A stretch of 64,000 bases of DNA. Source: Peteryoungia algae (GTDB lineage Bacteria > Pseudomonadota > Alphaproteobacteria > Rhizobiales > Rhizobiaceae). Made by a program: the position numbers and the translations under genes. Of the stretch, positions 34,763 through 44,004 are shown piece by piece (the first letter of the stretch is position 1; every line of letters starts with the position of its first letter). The notes under the pieces were generated by a model. That model saw nothing but the letters and a program-made list of their open reading frames with translations, did not search any database and was not told the origin of the DNA. The stretch is taken from assembly GCF_030369675.1 (NCBI RefSeq), contig NZ_CP128477.1:3304501-3368500 (forward strand), given 5' to 3'.

Positions 34763-36247
34763 TCAGCTGGCAAGGGTTCCGTCGATGTAGCGTTGAAGCG
34801 TAGTGGCGGTGCCATAGCTTCGCAAACTGTCGATGGCCGTGGCGAACTGCGTCTGGAAGCGGGGATCGGCTCCGACCGACCCGAAGATGTCGCTGATCCC
34901 GATAAAGGCCGTAGGATCGTTGCGAGATGCCAGAGCGGCTGCATGAAGGCGATCGGCGCTGGGATCGTTGAAGGTAATTTCTATTCCGCTGTCTGTCTTC
35001 CCCTCAAAGTATCGGCACCAGAGCGCGGAAACGAGAGCAAGGCCCTGTACGTCAAGACCCTGGGCGAGGCGATCGGCTGTCGACGGCAGGATGAATTTCG
35101 GCTGCCGGTTCGAGCCGTCCTGAGCAAGGCGTGGAATCGTGTCGCCGATCTTCGGATTCGAGAATCGTGTTTCGATCAGCCCGAAATAATCCTGAAGGCT
35201 GATGTTCGGGACAGGCGGGACGACCGGGATGATTTCCTCGTTTTCCAGCTTGGCGAGGAAAGCGCGGATCAGTGGGTTCTCCATCGATTCATGCACGAAA
35301 TGGATATCCATGAGGGCTGCCGGATAGGCAATGGCTGCGTGGCCACCGTTCAGGATTCGCAGTTTCATCAGCTCATAGGGCGCAACGTCCGGCACGAAGG
35401 TGACGCCAACGTCTTCCAGCGCCGGGCGTCCGAGCGGAAACTTGTCTTCCAGCACCCATTGCTTGAAGCCTTCACAGAAGACCGGCCAACCGTCCTCGAT
35501 GTCGTAGGCCTCGCGGGTGATGTCGATCTCCCGCTGTCCGGTCGCGGGCGTAATGCGATCGACCATGGAGTTCGGGAACGCGACATTGTGGTGGATCCAG
35601 TCGGCGAATTCGGGGTCTGAAAGGTGGGCGAGCCCGCAGACCGTCGCTTCCGTCACCTCGCCATTGCCGGGAATATTGTCACAGCACATCACGGTGAAAG
35701 GCGGAATGCCTGCGGCGCGGCGCGCCTTGAGGCCCGCAATCACCAGACCAAACACCGTCTTGGGGTTGGCGGGATCCTGCGCATCAGCGACGATCGCGGG
35801 ATGAGTGAGGTCGAACTTCCCCGTCGCCGGGTCGATGAAGTAGCCCCCCTCCGTGATCGTCATCGAGACGATACGGGTCTCGGGCGAGGAGAGCGTTGCA
35901 ATGATCCGCTCGAAATCCGGTGCCGTAATCACATCGAGCATCGGCCCGGTGATTGTCGCCGCAGACCGGTCCCTGTCCTGTTCGACGACAGTGGTGAGAA
36001 AGTCCTGCGCTTTCAATGTATCCCGCATCCGCTGGTCCGACACCATGACGCCGGCGCCGATGATGCCCCAGTCGAGATCGCGGCCCTTGTTAAAAAGCTC
36101 ATGCAGATAGATCGCCATATGGGCGCGGTGGAAGTTGCCGACGCCGAAATGCAGGATTCCGGGACGGATATCCTTCCGGCGATAGGCGGGCAGGGACGCC
36201 CGGTCGCCAATGTCTGCGAGAGTTGCAAGCGAGAGTTTGACTGTCAT
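34763..36247 (-). CDS. mtlK: Mannitol 2-dehydrogenase
   Basis: A 494-residue long-chain NAD-dependent polyol dehydrogenase oxidising mannitol (and often arabinitol) to the corresponding ketose. Typical features are HFGVGNFHRAHMAIYLHEL (nucleotide-binding start of the mannitol dehydrogenase family), MCCDNIPGNGEVT, and the catalytic lysine region LKLRILNGGHAAIAYPA-like (MKLRILNGGHAAI). Length matches MtlK of rhizobia and Rhodobacter. It lies 34 bp after smoS. Confidence 0.93.
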   Translation of the reverse strand: MTVKLSLATLADIGDRASLPAYRRKDIRPGILHFGVGNFHRAHMAIYLHELFNKGRDLDWGIIGAGVMVSDQRMRDTLKAQDFLTTVVEQDRDRSAATITGPMLDVITAPDFERIIATLSSPETRIVSMTITEGGYFIDPATGKFDLTHPAIVADAQDPANPKTVFGLVIAGLKARRAAGIPPFTVMCCDNIPGNGEVTEATVCGLAHLSDPEFADWIHHNVAFPNSMVDRITPATGQREIDITREAYDIEDGWPVFCEGFKQWVLEDKFPLGRPALEDVGVTFVPDVAPYELMKLRILNGGHAAIAYPAALMDIHFVHESMENPLIRAFLAKLENEEIIPVVPPVPNISLQDYFGLIETRFSNPKIGDTIPRLAQDGSNRQPKFILPSTADRLAQGLDVQGLALVSALWCRYFEGKTDSGIEITFNDPSADRLHAAALASRNDPTAFIGISDIFGSVGADPRFQTQFATAIDSLRSYGTATTLQRYIDGTLAS

Positions 36248-36281
36248 GGGTGCATTCCTTGGCTTGGCGCCGCAAGAGCCG

Positions 36282-37058
36282 TCAGCTCATCCAGTTTCCG
36301 CCATCGACATTGTAAGTCTGGGCAACGATGTAGTTGGCTTCGGCCGAGGCGAGGAAAATGGCCATCCCGGTCAGGTCTTCTGCCCGGCCCATCCGGCCGA
36401 AGGGCACCTCTGCTCCCACGAGCGTTTTCTTCTCGCCGAGAGGGCGGTTTTCATATTTGGCAAAGAGCGCATCCACACCATCCCAATGCTCTCCGTCCAC
36501 GACACCTGGCGCGATCGCATTGACATTGATGCCGTGTTTGATCAGGTCGAGGCCTGCTGACTGCGTCAGCGAAATCACGGCTGCTTTGGTGGCGCAATAG
36601 ACGGCGACCAGGGCTTCCCCGCGTCGCCCGGCCTGGCTTGCCATGTTGATGATCTTGCCGCCCTGTCCCCGCCCGATCATCGATCGTGCAGCCGCCTGCA
36701 TCATGAAGAGCGTGCCGGCGACATTGATCGAGAAAAGGCGCTCATAGCTCGCCCGCGTGATCTCCACGATTGGCGCGAGATCGAAGAGCGCGGCATTGTT
36801 GACCAGAATGTCGAGACCGCCCTGACGATCTTCCACGGTCCGGATCGCAGCCTCGATCGAGGTCTGGTCGGTGACGTCAAGCTTGACCGCATAGGCCTGG
36901 GGGCCGATCTCGGCTGCCGTGTTTTCGGCCCGCGCGAGATCGATGTCGGCTATGGCGACGGTCGCGCCTTCCCGAACATAGGCTTCGGCAAAGGCCCGCC
37001 CGATACCGCGTGCGGAACCGGTTATCAGTGCGGATTTGCCCGAAAGCCTCATGCTCAT
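36282..37058 (-). CDS. smoS: Sorbitol dehydrogenase (L-iditol 2-dehydrogenase), SDR family
   Basis: A 258-residue short-chain dehydrogenase. The cofactor loop is [24 protein letters not shown] follows, the catalytic serine is in [13 protein letters not shown] and the Tyr-Lys pair is in YCATKAA. The C-terminal half ([20 protein letters not shown]) is distinctive for SmoS, the enzyme oxidising sorbitol to fructose and galactitol to tagatose. The ATG overlaps the smoK stop as ATGA, so it is coupled to the transporter. Cytoplasmic, NAD-dependent by the acidic residue (ADID) after strand 2. Confidence 0.95.
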   Translation of the reverse strand: MSMRLSGKSALITGSARGIGRAFAEAYVREGATVAIADIDLARAENTAAEIGPQAYAVKLDVTDQTSIEAAIRTVEDRQGGLDILVNNAALFDLAPIVEITRASYERLFSINVAGTLFMMQAAARSMIGRGQGGKIINMASQAGRRGEALVAVYCATKAAVISLTQSAGLDLIKHGINVNAIAPGVVDGEHWDGVDALFAKYENRPLGEKKTLVGAEVPFGRMGRAEDLTGMAIFLASAEANYIVAQTYNVDGGNWMS

Positions 37059-38053
37059 AGGGCCAGTCCCCGCTCGTCAAAGCGATGGATGCGGTTCTCG
37101 TCGGGCGTCGCATAGACGATGTCACCGTGACGGACCGGCATTTCGCCGCTGCAGCGCGCGGTGATCGTGCCGAACTCTTCCGTGGCGATATGCAGGAAGG
37201 TGTCGGAGCCCAGATGCTCGGCGACGGTGACCTTGCCTTTCCACGCGCCTTCGGTGGTCGACAACGTCATGTGCTCGGGCCGGACGCCCATTGTGTGAGC
37301 ACCCTGTTCCTGAGCCTTGGGGCCGCTGATCAGGTTCATTTTGGGAGAGCCGATGAAGCCGGCGACGAACAGGTTGCGCGGGCTGCGGTAGAGGTCGAGC
37401 GGCGAACCCACCTGCTCGATGCGGCCCTTGTTGAGCACCACGATTTTGTCGGCCATCGTCATTGCCTCCACCTGATCATGGGTGACGTAGATCGATGTTG
37501 CATTCAGTTTCTGATGCAGCTCCGAGATCTCGAGCCGCATATTGACGCGCAGCGCCGCGTCGAGGTTCGACAGAGGTTCGTCGAACAGGAAGCATTCCGG
37601 CGAGCGAACGATGGCACGACCGATCGCCACACGCTGGCGCTGGCCGCCTGAAAGGTTGCGCGGCTTGCGTTCGAGATAGTCCGTCAGGTTGAGGATCTTG
37701 GCGGCTTCCTCGACTTTCCGGTCGATCTCGGCCTTGTTCATCTTCGCCATCTTCAGCGGAAAGCCGATGTTCGAGCGCACGCTCATATGCGGATAGAGAG
37801 CATAAGACTGGAACACCATGGCGAGGCCGCGCTGCGAGGGCGCCAGATCTGTCGCGTCCTTGCCGTCGATCAGGATCCTGCCACCCGATGTGTCTTCGAG
37901 ACCGGCGATCAGTCGCAGCAATGTTGACTTGCCGCAACCAGACGGGCCGACGAAGACGGCAAACTCACCATCGTTGATCTCGAGATCAATCGAGGGGATG
38001 ACCGAAACTTCTCCAAAGGTCTTCGAGACGTTCTGAAGTGTGATGCTACCCAT
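37055..38053 (-). CDS. smoK: Polyol ABC transporter ATP-binding protein SmoK
   Basis: A 332-residue MalK-type ATPase: Walker [14 protein letters not shown]-loop [10 protein letters not shown], signature [16 protein letters not shown], Walker [13 protein letters not shown] and H-loop [11 protein letters not shown], followed by a C-terminal TOBE/OB regulatory domain ([10 protein letters not shown]). It energises SmoFG for sorbitol/mannitol uptake. All ATPase motifs are canonical, so it should work as a homodimer. It overlaps smoS and follows smoG by 11 bp. Confidence 0.94.
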   Translation of the reverse strand: MGSITLQNVSKTFGEVSVIPSIDLEINDGEFAVFVGPSGCGKSTLLRLIAGLEDTSGGRILIDGKDATDLAPSQRGLAMVFQSYALYPHMSVRSNIGFPLKMAKMNKAEIDRKVEEAAKILNLTDYLERKPRNLSGGQRQRVAIGRAIVRSPECFLFDEPLSNLDAALRVNMRLEISELHQKLNATSIYVTHDQVEAMTMADKIVVLNKGRIEQVGSPLDLYRSPRNLFVAGFIGSPKMNLISGPKAQEQGAHTMGVRPEHMTLSTTEGAWKGKVTVAEHLGSDTFLHIATEEFGTITARCSGEMPVRHGDIVYATPDENRIHRFDERGLAL

Positions 38054-38064
38054 CTTCTTGTTCC

Positions 38065-38889
38065 TTACTTCACAGCGCCAAAGGTGAGGCCGCGGACGAG
38101 TTGTTTCTGGCTGAACCAGCCGAGGATGACGATGGGAGCGATGGCAAGCGTCGAGGCTGCCGAAAGCTTTGCCCAGAAGAGACCCTGCGGGCTGGAGAAA
38201 GATGCGATGAATGCCGTGAGCGGCGCCGCGTTCGTGGTGGTGAGGCGGATCGTCCAGAAGGCTTCATTCCAGGCCAGGATGACGTTGAGCAGCATGGTCG
38301 AAGCGATGCCGGGCACCGCCATCGGGGTCAGCACATAGACAATCTCGCTGACGAGCGAGGCTCCATCCATGCGTGCGGCTTCGAGGATCTCGCCCGGGAT
38401 TTCGCGGAAATAGGTGTAGAGCATCCACACGACGATCGGCAGGTTGATCAGCATCAGCATGATGGTCAGGCCGATGCGCGTATCGAGCAGTCCGAAGTCT
38501 CGAAACATCAGGTAGATCGGGACGAGTACGGCGACTGCAGGCATCATCTTGGTCGAGAGCATCCACATCAGGATGTCCTTGGTCCGCTTGGTCGGCGAAA
38601 ACGCCATGGCCCAGGCGGCAGGGATCGCGACGATGAGCGCAAGAATGGTGGAGCCCACGGAAATCACGACGGAATTCATGAACGGCTTGAAGTAGTCACG
38701 CTGAGTCTGAACCGTCACATAGTTTTCGAGCGTGAAGGATGGAATGAGGTTGAAGCCCTGGATCGCTTCCGTCTCCGTCTTCAGCGACGTGATGATCGTG
38801 TAGAGGATCGGGAAGAAGATCAGCATGGCCAGGGTCCAGGCCAGCGCGGTGAAAGCGATCTTCTTGCGGGTGGTGATAGCTCTTGCCAT
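38065..38889 (-). CDS. smoG: Polyol ABC transporter permease SmoG
   Basis: A 274-residue MalG-type inner-membrane permease with six predicted segments. The EAA motif contacting the ATPase is [20 protein letters not shown]. The N-terminus ([24 protein letters not shown]) and C-terminus ([15 protein letters not shown]) match this family. It pairs with SmoF to form the polyol channel. It lies 11 bp after smoF and 11 bp before smoK. Confidence 0.94.
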   Translation of the reverse strand: MARAITTRKKIAFTALAWTLAMLIFFPILYTIITSLKTETEAIQGFNLIPSFTLENYVTVQTQRDYFKPFMNSVVISVGSTILALIVAIPAAWAMAFSPTKRTKDILMWMLSTKMMPAVAVLVPIYLMFRDFGLLDTRIGLTIMLMLINLPIVVWMLYTYFREIPGEILEAARMDGASLVSEIVYVLTPMAVPGIASTMLLNVILAWNEAFWTIRLTTTNAAPLTAFIASFSSPQGLFWAKLSAASTLAIAPIVILGWFSQKQLVRGLTFGAVK

Positions 38890-38900
38890 GGTCGTTCTCC

Positions 38901-39773
38901 TCAGCGGTCAAGGTTCTTGCCGACCGCGCGCATCAGGAAGAATGCGACGATGTTGGCGAGGATGATGGCGATGATGCCGCCGGCGGATGCGCCGCCAACG
39001 TCGTATCCAAGAAGGGCCGTGCGATAGATCAGGAAGACGAGGTTCGTCGATGCATAGCCTGGGCCGCCATTGGTTGTGACCAGGATTTCCGCATAGACGC
39101 CGAGCAGGAAGATCGTCTGGATCAGGACGACGACCGTGATCGCGCGGGCGAGATGCGGCAGCGTGAGGTATATGAACTGGTTGATGAAACCAGCGCCATC
39201 CATTTCTGCCGCTTCCTTCTGCTCGCCGTCCAGCGACTGGAGGGCGGTCAGGAGGATCAGCGTGGCGAAGGGAAGCCACTGCCAGGCAACGATGATGATG
39301 ATGGAAAAGAGGGGATATTGAGCGAACCAGTCGACAGGCTGGAAACCGAACCAACGGTTCATATCGGCAAGCACCCCATAGCCCGGATGCATGATCATGT
39401 TCTTCCACACAAGGGCTGCCACCGGCGGCATGACAAAGAACGGGGAGATGATCATGATCCGCACGATACCCTGGCCAAAGATCGGCTGGTCCAGAAGCAG
39501 CGCAATCGCGATGCCGCCCCCCACGGTGATCGTCAGGACGCCCCCGACGAGCAGGAGCGTATTCCAGATCGACTGCAAGAATGCGGGGTCGGTGTAGAAG
39601 AAGCGATAGTTGAACAGACCGGCAAAACTGACATTGGCCGGATTGAGCAGATTGTAGTTCTGGAACGAGAACCAGAGTGTCATCGACAGCGGCACGATCA
39701 TCCAGATGAGGAGAAGGCCGACGGAAGGCGCCATCATCAGACGGGCGAGCGTCCGGGTATTTTGCGTAGCCAT
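38901..39773 (-). CDS. smoF: Polyol ABC transporter permease SmoF
   Basis: A 290-residue MalF/UgpA-type permease with six hydrophobic segments and a divergent EAA loop (KEAAEMDGAGFINQFIYLTL). The ATG at 39773 (MATQNTRTLARLMMAPS) gives the usual short cytoplasmic start; an earlier in-frame ATG would add a basic ten-residue tail. It is 176 bp after smoE, separated by GC-rich hairpins, and 11 bp before smoG. Confidence 0.93.
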   Translation of the reverse strand: MATQNTRTLARLMMAPSVGLLLIWMIVPLSMTLWFSFQNYNLLNPANVSFAGLFNYRFFYTDPAFLQSIWNTLLLVGGVLTITVGGGIAIALLLDQPIFGQGIVRIMIISPFFVMPPVAALVWKNMIMHPGYGVLADMNRWFGFQPVDWFAQYPLFSIIIIVAWQWLPFATLILLTALQSLDGEQKEAAEMDGAGFINQFIYLTLPHLARAITVVVLIQTIFLLGVYAEILVTTNGGPGYASTNLVFLIYRTALLGYDVGGASAGGIIAIILANIVAFFLMRAVGKNLDR

Positions 39774-39851
39774 GGGTTTAGCTCTCTTCCTAGAGGCCGG
39801 CATACCCTTCTCGGGTGCTCAGGCTCGTCGTTCCAGGTGGCGAATATATCC

Positions 39852-39881
39852 GGGACACGGTCCCTCCGGGGCGGAACCGCC
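39852..39881 (-). repeat. GC-rich hairpins between smoE and smoF
   Basis: GGGAC-ACG-GTCCC (39852-39864) and GGCGGAACCGCC (39870-39881) are adjacent inverted repeats in the 176-bp gap after smoE. No U-tract follows on the minus strand. They probably stabilise the smoE message or limit read-through, keeping binding protein in excess of permease. Confidence 0.5.
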
Positions 39882-39949
39882 GGTCCGCTTTTCAGCTCCT
39901 CGAAGAATGCCGCCCGGACCTCGGTCCGGACGGCAACTTCGGGAGGATA

Positions 39950-41263
39950 TTACTTGATGTAACCGGCGCGGGTCATTTCGCGAACCGAGACCTGCTGGGC
40001 CTGGGCCAGCGCATCGTCAACCGACATCTGACCTGCAAGTGCCGCAGAGAACAGCTGGCCGACCGTCGTACCAAGGCCCTGGAATTCCGGGATGGCGACG
40101 AACTGCACACCGACATAAGGCACCGGCTTGACGGCAGGATTCTTCGGGTCGGCAGCATTGATCGAGTCGATCGTCATCTTGGCGAACGGAGCGGCCTTCT
40201 GGTATTCGGCGTTCTCATAGAGAGACGTACGGGTACCCGGAGGAACGTTGGCCCAGCCTTCCTTGGAGGCGACCAGTTCGGCATAGGCCTTGCCGGTTGC
40301 CCAGGAGATGAACTTCTCGGCCGAAGCGGACTTCTGCGAGCCGGCCGGGATGGCGAGGTTCCAGGCCCAGAGCCAGTTGCCACGCTTGCCAAGACCTGTG
40401 TCCGGTGCCAGGGCGAAGCCGACCTTGTCGGCAACTGTCGAGTCCGTCGGGTTGGTGACGAAGGAGGCAGCGACCGTGGCATCGATCCACATGCCGCACT
40501 TGCCCTGCTGGAACAGTGCCAGGTTTTCGTTGAAGCCGTTGGACGATGCGCCCTGCGGGCCGGCGTCATTCATCAGCTTGACGTAGAAGTCGAGCGTGTT
40601 CTTCCATTCAGGCTGGTCGAACTGGGGAGCCCAGTTTTCATCGAACCAGCGTGCACCGAAGGCATTGGCAGTGGCGGTGAGGAAGGCGACGTTCTCGCCC
40701 CAACCGGCCTTGCCGCGCAGGCAGATGCCGTTGATGTCATTGGCGCGGTCGGTCATCTTCCGGGCAGCGTCAGCCACGAACTCCCAGGTCGGGGCGTCGG
40801 GCATCGTCAGGCCGGCCTTTTCCATCAGGTCCTTGCGGTACATGATGAACGAGGACTCGCCGTAGAACGGTGCGGCATACAACTTGCCGTCGTCACCGGT
40901 GAGACCCGAACGGATCGCCGGCAGAAGATCGTTAACGTCATAGTCTGCGCCGAGATTGTCGAGGGGCAGGAGCCAGCCCTGCTTGGCCCAGATCGGAACT
41001 TCATAGGTGCCGATCGTCATGATGTCATACTGGCCGCCCTTTGTGGCAACGTCGGTCGTGACGCGCTCGCGCAGAACGTTCTCTTCCAGCGTGACCCATT
41101 CGACATCGATGTCGGGATTGGCAGAGGTAAATTCGGAGGTGAGGCCCTGCATGCGGATCATGTCACCGTTGTTCACGGTAGCGATCGTCAGGGTTTCGGC
41201 CGAAGCCATGCCGGCAAGCGCCAGCGCCGAGCATGCGCCCAGCAGGATCGTCTTCAATGTCAT
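39950..41263 (-). CDS. smoE: Polyol ABC transporter substrate-binding protein SmoE
   Basis: A 437-residue family 1 extracellular binding protein. The signal peptide is about 22 residues (LKTILLGACSALALAGMASA, then ETLTIA). The mature region has YDIMTIGTYEVPIWAKQGWL, APFYGESSFIMYRKDLMEKA and GWGENVAFLTATANAFGARW, typical of the rhizobial sorbitol/mannitol proteins. It is first in the leftward transporter operon, with an operator-like inverted repeat 21-41 bp upstream and the regulator gene smoR beyond it. Confidence 0.94.
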   Translation of the reverse strand: MTLKTILLGACSALALAGMASAETLTIATVNNGDMIRMQGLTSEFTSANPDIDVEWVTLEENVLRERVTTDVATKGGQYDIMTIGTYEVPIWAKQGWLLPLDNLGADYDVNDLLPAIRSGLTGDDGKLYAAPFYGESSFIMYRKDLMEKAGLTMPDAPTWEFVADAARKMTDRANDINGICLRGKAGWGENVAFLTATANAFGARWFDENWAPQFDQPEWKNTLDFYVKLMNDAGPQGASSNGFNENLALFQQGKCGMWIDATVAASFVTNPTDSTVADKVGFALAPDTGLGKRGNWLWAWNLAIPAGSQKSASAEKFISWATGKAYAELVASKEGWANVPPGTRTSLYENAEYQKAAPFAKMTIDSINAADPKNPAVKPVPYVGVQFVAIPEFQGLGTTVGQLFSAALAGQMSVDDALAQAQQVSVREMTRAGYIK

Positions 41264-41283
41264 GTCTTCCTCCCAGAAGAAAA

Positions 41284-41304
41284 ATGAGCATTCGCTTCGC
41301 TCAT
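41284..41304. promoter_or_regulatory. Inverted repeat in the smoE promoter region (candidate SmoR operator)
   Basis: ATGAGC (41284-41289) and GCTCAT (41299-41304) are exact inverse complements with a 9-bp spacer, just upstream of smoE and downstream of smoR. The position suits an operator for the SorC-type regulator. The gap 41264-41409 also holds a tandem ACTCACTCACT run, which was not interpretable. Confidence 0.45.
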
Positions 41305-41409
41305 GGGCAATTACTCACTCACTGGGCGAAAAATGTCAACCGGATTCCATGCTGCAGCGCCGCATGAACTGGTTAACGCTTGGATCTCAAATTGAAATTT
41401 TAGATCAGC

Positions 41410-42363
41410 CTAGGACGCCAAAAGATGGCGCGCCGCCTCTTCATCGGTGATCAACCCGTTGATATGGCCGCCGCGAACCGCTGCCAGGATCGCCGGATGC
41501 TTGCGTCGGCCCCTTGCAAGAGCCACAACGGTCGATGTCTTCCGTGACGGAATCTCGAGGCTCGCGACCCGTTCGTTGACGGAATGCGTCAGCAATGTCC
41601 CGTCTTCCCCGAATATCCAGCCGCAGATCTCCCCGACCGCTCCGGCCTGAAGAAGATCCTCCATTTCCTCGGACTTGAGAAAGCCATCGAGGAGGAGTGG
41701 TGCGTTCATGTTCATCTCGCCGATGCCAACGAAAGTGACATCCGAGCGCTGGGCCAGCGCGATGGTCGGTGCAACCAGAGGCTGGCTATGCAGCAGTTCC
41801 CGCTCGGCAGGAGAGGACACGATGACAGGCAGCGGCATTGGGAAATGCGGCGCCTTGACCGCGTCGGCCATCGAAAAGATGACGTTGAAGTAGGCGGCTG
41901 ACCCGTCCGGGCTGATGTTGCCCGTCAGCGAGACAATCTTGTGCTGCGGACATTCCATTGGCGACAGCTGGTCGACCATGGCGCGCAGCGTGCGGCCCGT
42001 CCCCATGGCGATCACCAGCGGATCGGGTTGCTTGAGCCAGCGCTCCAGTTGCGCAGCGCCAGCCTCGGCAACGCCGACGGTCGCGGATTCCGAAGCCGGA
42101 TCCGACGGAACGATCTCGACTTCCTTGAGGTCGAACTTCTTCTGCAGCGCCTCCGCAAGCTCCAGGCACGCCGCGATCGGATGGTCGAGCCGAACCTTGA
42201 TCAGCTTTTCCGCAACGGAAAGCGAGACGAGACGCTGGGCGCTCTGCCGTGAAATTCCCATGGATGCAGCGATCTCGTCCTGGGTTCGCCCGGCGACATA
42301 ATAGAGCCAGCCCGCGCGTGCCGCATCATCGAGCCTCGTTTGCCCCTCGCCGCGTTTCGCCAT
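41410..42363 (-). CDS. smoR: SorC-family sugar-binding transcriptional regulator (SmoR-like)
   Basis: A 317-residue regulator with an N-terminal helix-turn-helix (GRTQDEIAASMGISRQSAQR) and a large C-terminal phosphosugar-binding domain of the SorC/DeoR type (AMGTGRTLRAMVDQL; VSLTGNISPDGSAAY; GEICGWIFGEDG). Such proteins activate or repress sugar operons in response to a sugar or sugar phosphate. The ATG at 42363 has a strong GGAGG site nine bases upstream; an upstream in-frame extension lacks support. It lies directly ahead of smoEFGK-smoS-mtlK in the same orientation. Confidence 0.9.
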   Translation of the reverse strand: MAKRGEGQTRLDDAARAGWLYYVAGRTQDEIAASMGISRQSAQRLVSLSVAEKLIKVRLDHPIAACLELAEALQKKFDLKEVEIVPSDPASESATVGVAEAGAAQLERWLKQPDPLVIAMGTGRTLRAMVDQLSPMECPQHKIVSLTGNISPDGSAAYFNVIFSMADAVKAPHFPMPLPVIVSSPAERELLHSQPLVAPTIALAQRSDVTFVGIGEMNMNAPLLLDGFLKSEEMEDLLQAGAVGEICGWIFGEDGTLLTHSVNERVASLEIPSRKTSTVVALARGRRKHPAILAAVRGGHINGLITDEEAARHLLAS

Positions 42364-42502
42364 GAAGTCATTCCTCCGTCTGGCGACAGTGCTGCCAAGT
42401 TTGCCCGCGGCTGTCAAATCCGGTCCGCCCATCCGGCACTCTGGAACGCTTCGCGGGCTGACGTGTTGGACCCCTTTGAACCTCAATTTAAGGAGATCGA
42501 AC

Positions 42503-43048
42503 ATGGTCCGCCTCATCACGCTCGCTGCTGCGACCGCACTGACATTCGTGGCAACGGCAAATGCCCAGCAGACGGCGCCGATCCAGCAGTTGCCGACGCC
42601 GCAGCCCTCAGCCGAGACGGAGGCGCTTGGTCCCGCCGGCTTCGTCCAGCAGGCCGCCGCTTCCAACGAATTCGAAATCCGCTCGGCCGAACTCGCCTTG
42701 CGGCGGAGCCAGGACCCGCAGGTGACGGAGTTCGCGCAAACCATGCTGGATGATCATCGCCGGGCGCAAGAACAGTTGCAGTCGGCGGCCGAGGCCGATT
42801 CGGTGGCGATCGTCCTGGAGTTGTCGATGGAGCAGAAGCAGACCCTGATGGCACTGGAACAGGCCGAGGAGAGCCAGTTCAACAGTGCTTACATGTCGGC
42901 CCAGATGAAGGCACATGATGAGGCGATCAGGTTGCTCGGCGCCTATGCCGATCACGGTCCGGCCGGCAGTCTGAAGACTTATGCGGTCGCGCACTATCCT
43001 TTGGTCCGAACCCACAAGGTGCGGGCTCAGTCACTGACCAATGATTGA
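42503..43048 (+). CDS. DUF4142 periplasmic protein
   Basis: A 181-residue exported protein with a signal peptide (residues 1-22, LITLAAATALTFVATANA) followed by a proline-rich stretch and a helical DUF4142 domain, a ferritin-like bundle (FVQQAAASNEFEIRSAELAL; QVTEFAQTMLDDHRRAQEQL; YAVAHYPLVRTH). Function is unknown; relatives are often found with envelope or oxidative stress genes. The ATG at 42503 has AAGGAG seven bases upstream, which excludes a longer in-frame reading overlapping smoR. Confidence 0.88.
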   Translation: MVRLITLAAATALTFVATANAQQTAPIQQLPTPQPSAETEALGPAGFVQQAAASNEFEIRSAELALRRSQDPQVTEFAQTMLDDHRRAQEQLQSAAEADSVAIVLELSMEQKQTLMALEQAEESQFNSAYMSAQMKAHDEAIRLLGAYADHGPAGSLKTYAVAHYPLVRTHKVRAQSLTND

Positions 43049-43130
43049 GCGGAGCGCAGCGAGGGGCAGGACATGGTCGTTTGCTACCCTTGCCACATCT
43101 GGTTGACGGCGGCACCTTTGGTTTCAGGAC

Positions 43131-43157
43131 AAAAAGAACCCCGCCGAAGCGGGGTTC
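43131..43157 (-). terminator. Intrinsic terminator downstream of the catalase remnant
   Basis: GAACCCCGC-CGAA-GCGGGGTTC (43136-43157) is a 9-bp stem with a tetraloop. On the minus strand it is followed directly by TTTTT (43135-43131). On the plus strand no T-run follows. It ends the unit containing the small 67-residue gene and the manganese catalase remnant. Confidence 0.85.
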
Positions 43158-43290
43158 AGGTGGGCGCCCTCAGGGGCGGCCGGGGGAGGTGGGAGGAGGG
43201 GAACAATCCCATATGAACTTAGGAACTGCCACTTCGGCCCATTGTTCCCGTGATGGAACAAAGAATCGTTTCGAGGACCCTTCTACGGCG

Positions 43291-43677
43291 TCAGACTTGT
43301 TCGGCCTGAGCGCCACTGTTCGGCTTTGCCGGTCCCAGATCCGGCTTCTGACCCAGCGGCTGCATGGGCTGCGACACGAATTGCCCCTTGCCATCCATCG
43401 ACCATAGGACAGAATGTCCTTCATCCCGGGATCATTGGTCATGTTGTAAAGCCGCGTCGCAAGCACGCGTCCGGTCGACTCGGCGGCAACATTCGCCGTC
43501 ATGTCGGCGGCGATGTTGCCGCTGGCATAGATGTGGGACATGTCGAACGGCACGCCGTCGGAATTGACAGGCATGGCGGAGAGACCAGCGGAAAGCAGGT
43601 TCTTCAGATTGATCCCGCCCAGCACGGCTCCACCGACGGGATCTGTTCCGCGAATTTTTGCGATTCGAAAAGCAGGA
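43291..43677 (-). pseudogene. Manganese catalase remnant (internal deletion and frameshift)
   Basis: Reading leftward from 43677, one frame gives IRGTDPVGGAVLGG and then VPFDMSHIYASGNIAADM followed by ESTGRVLATRLYNMTNDPGM, which is the metal-binding core of di-manganese catalases. After GMKDILS the match stops. A different frame then gives SMDGKGQFVSQPMQPLGQKP and a stop at 43291, the usual family C-terminus. About 80-90 residues (including the region with the second set of ligands) are missing at the junction near 43400-43415, and the N-terminal hundred or so residues are absent. It cannot encode a working enzyme. A terminator lies downstream. Confidence 0.85.
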
Positions 43678-43881
43678 TTACTGCTGGTCCTTGGTTTTGA
43701 GCGAGTCGCCGAGGTCCCGCTTTTCCGGGTCCTGAAGATTCTCGCCGACCGCATCCCGGTCGACATCTGGATCGTCCTTTGCCGGCATATAGCCGCTTGG
43801 CCTGTTATCCTTTGGTCCTTCCCATCGCGGAGATTGGTCTGTGGTTCCCGGCTTTCCATCTTTTGGCGAGTACGTGCTCAT
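43678..43881 (-). CDS. Small hydrophilic protein of unknown function
   Basis: A 67-residue, charge-rich, probably disordered protein (begins MSTYSPKDGKPG; contains AKDDPDVDRDAVGENLQDPE). There are no hydrophobic segments or cysteines. AAGGAG seven bases before the ATG at 43881 supports translation. The stop codon abuts the manganese catalase remnant, suggesting the two once formed a stress-related unit. I do not recognise a family. Confidence 0.7.
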   Translation of the reverse strand: MSTYSPKDGKPGTTDQSPRWEGPKDNRPSGYMPAKDDPDVDRDAVGENLQDPEKRDLGDSLKTKDQQ

Positions 43882-44004
43882 GGCTAGTCTCCTTGTGGCT
43901 GTTTGTGGATGTTGAACTTTGACCAACTGCCAGGCCTGCCAACCGTTCCGCAGGAACATTTGCAGGTGCCTTCTGTTTGCCTTGGGAACGGTGACGGAGA
44001 GCTG

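Noticed and set aside
43136..43157. The hairpin as terminator of the DUF4142 gene on the plus strand
   Set aside because: No T-run follows on the plus strand, whereas five Ts follow directly on the minus strand.
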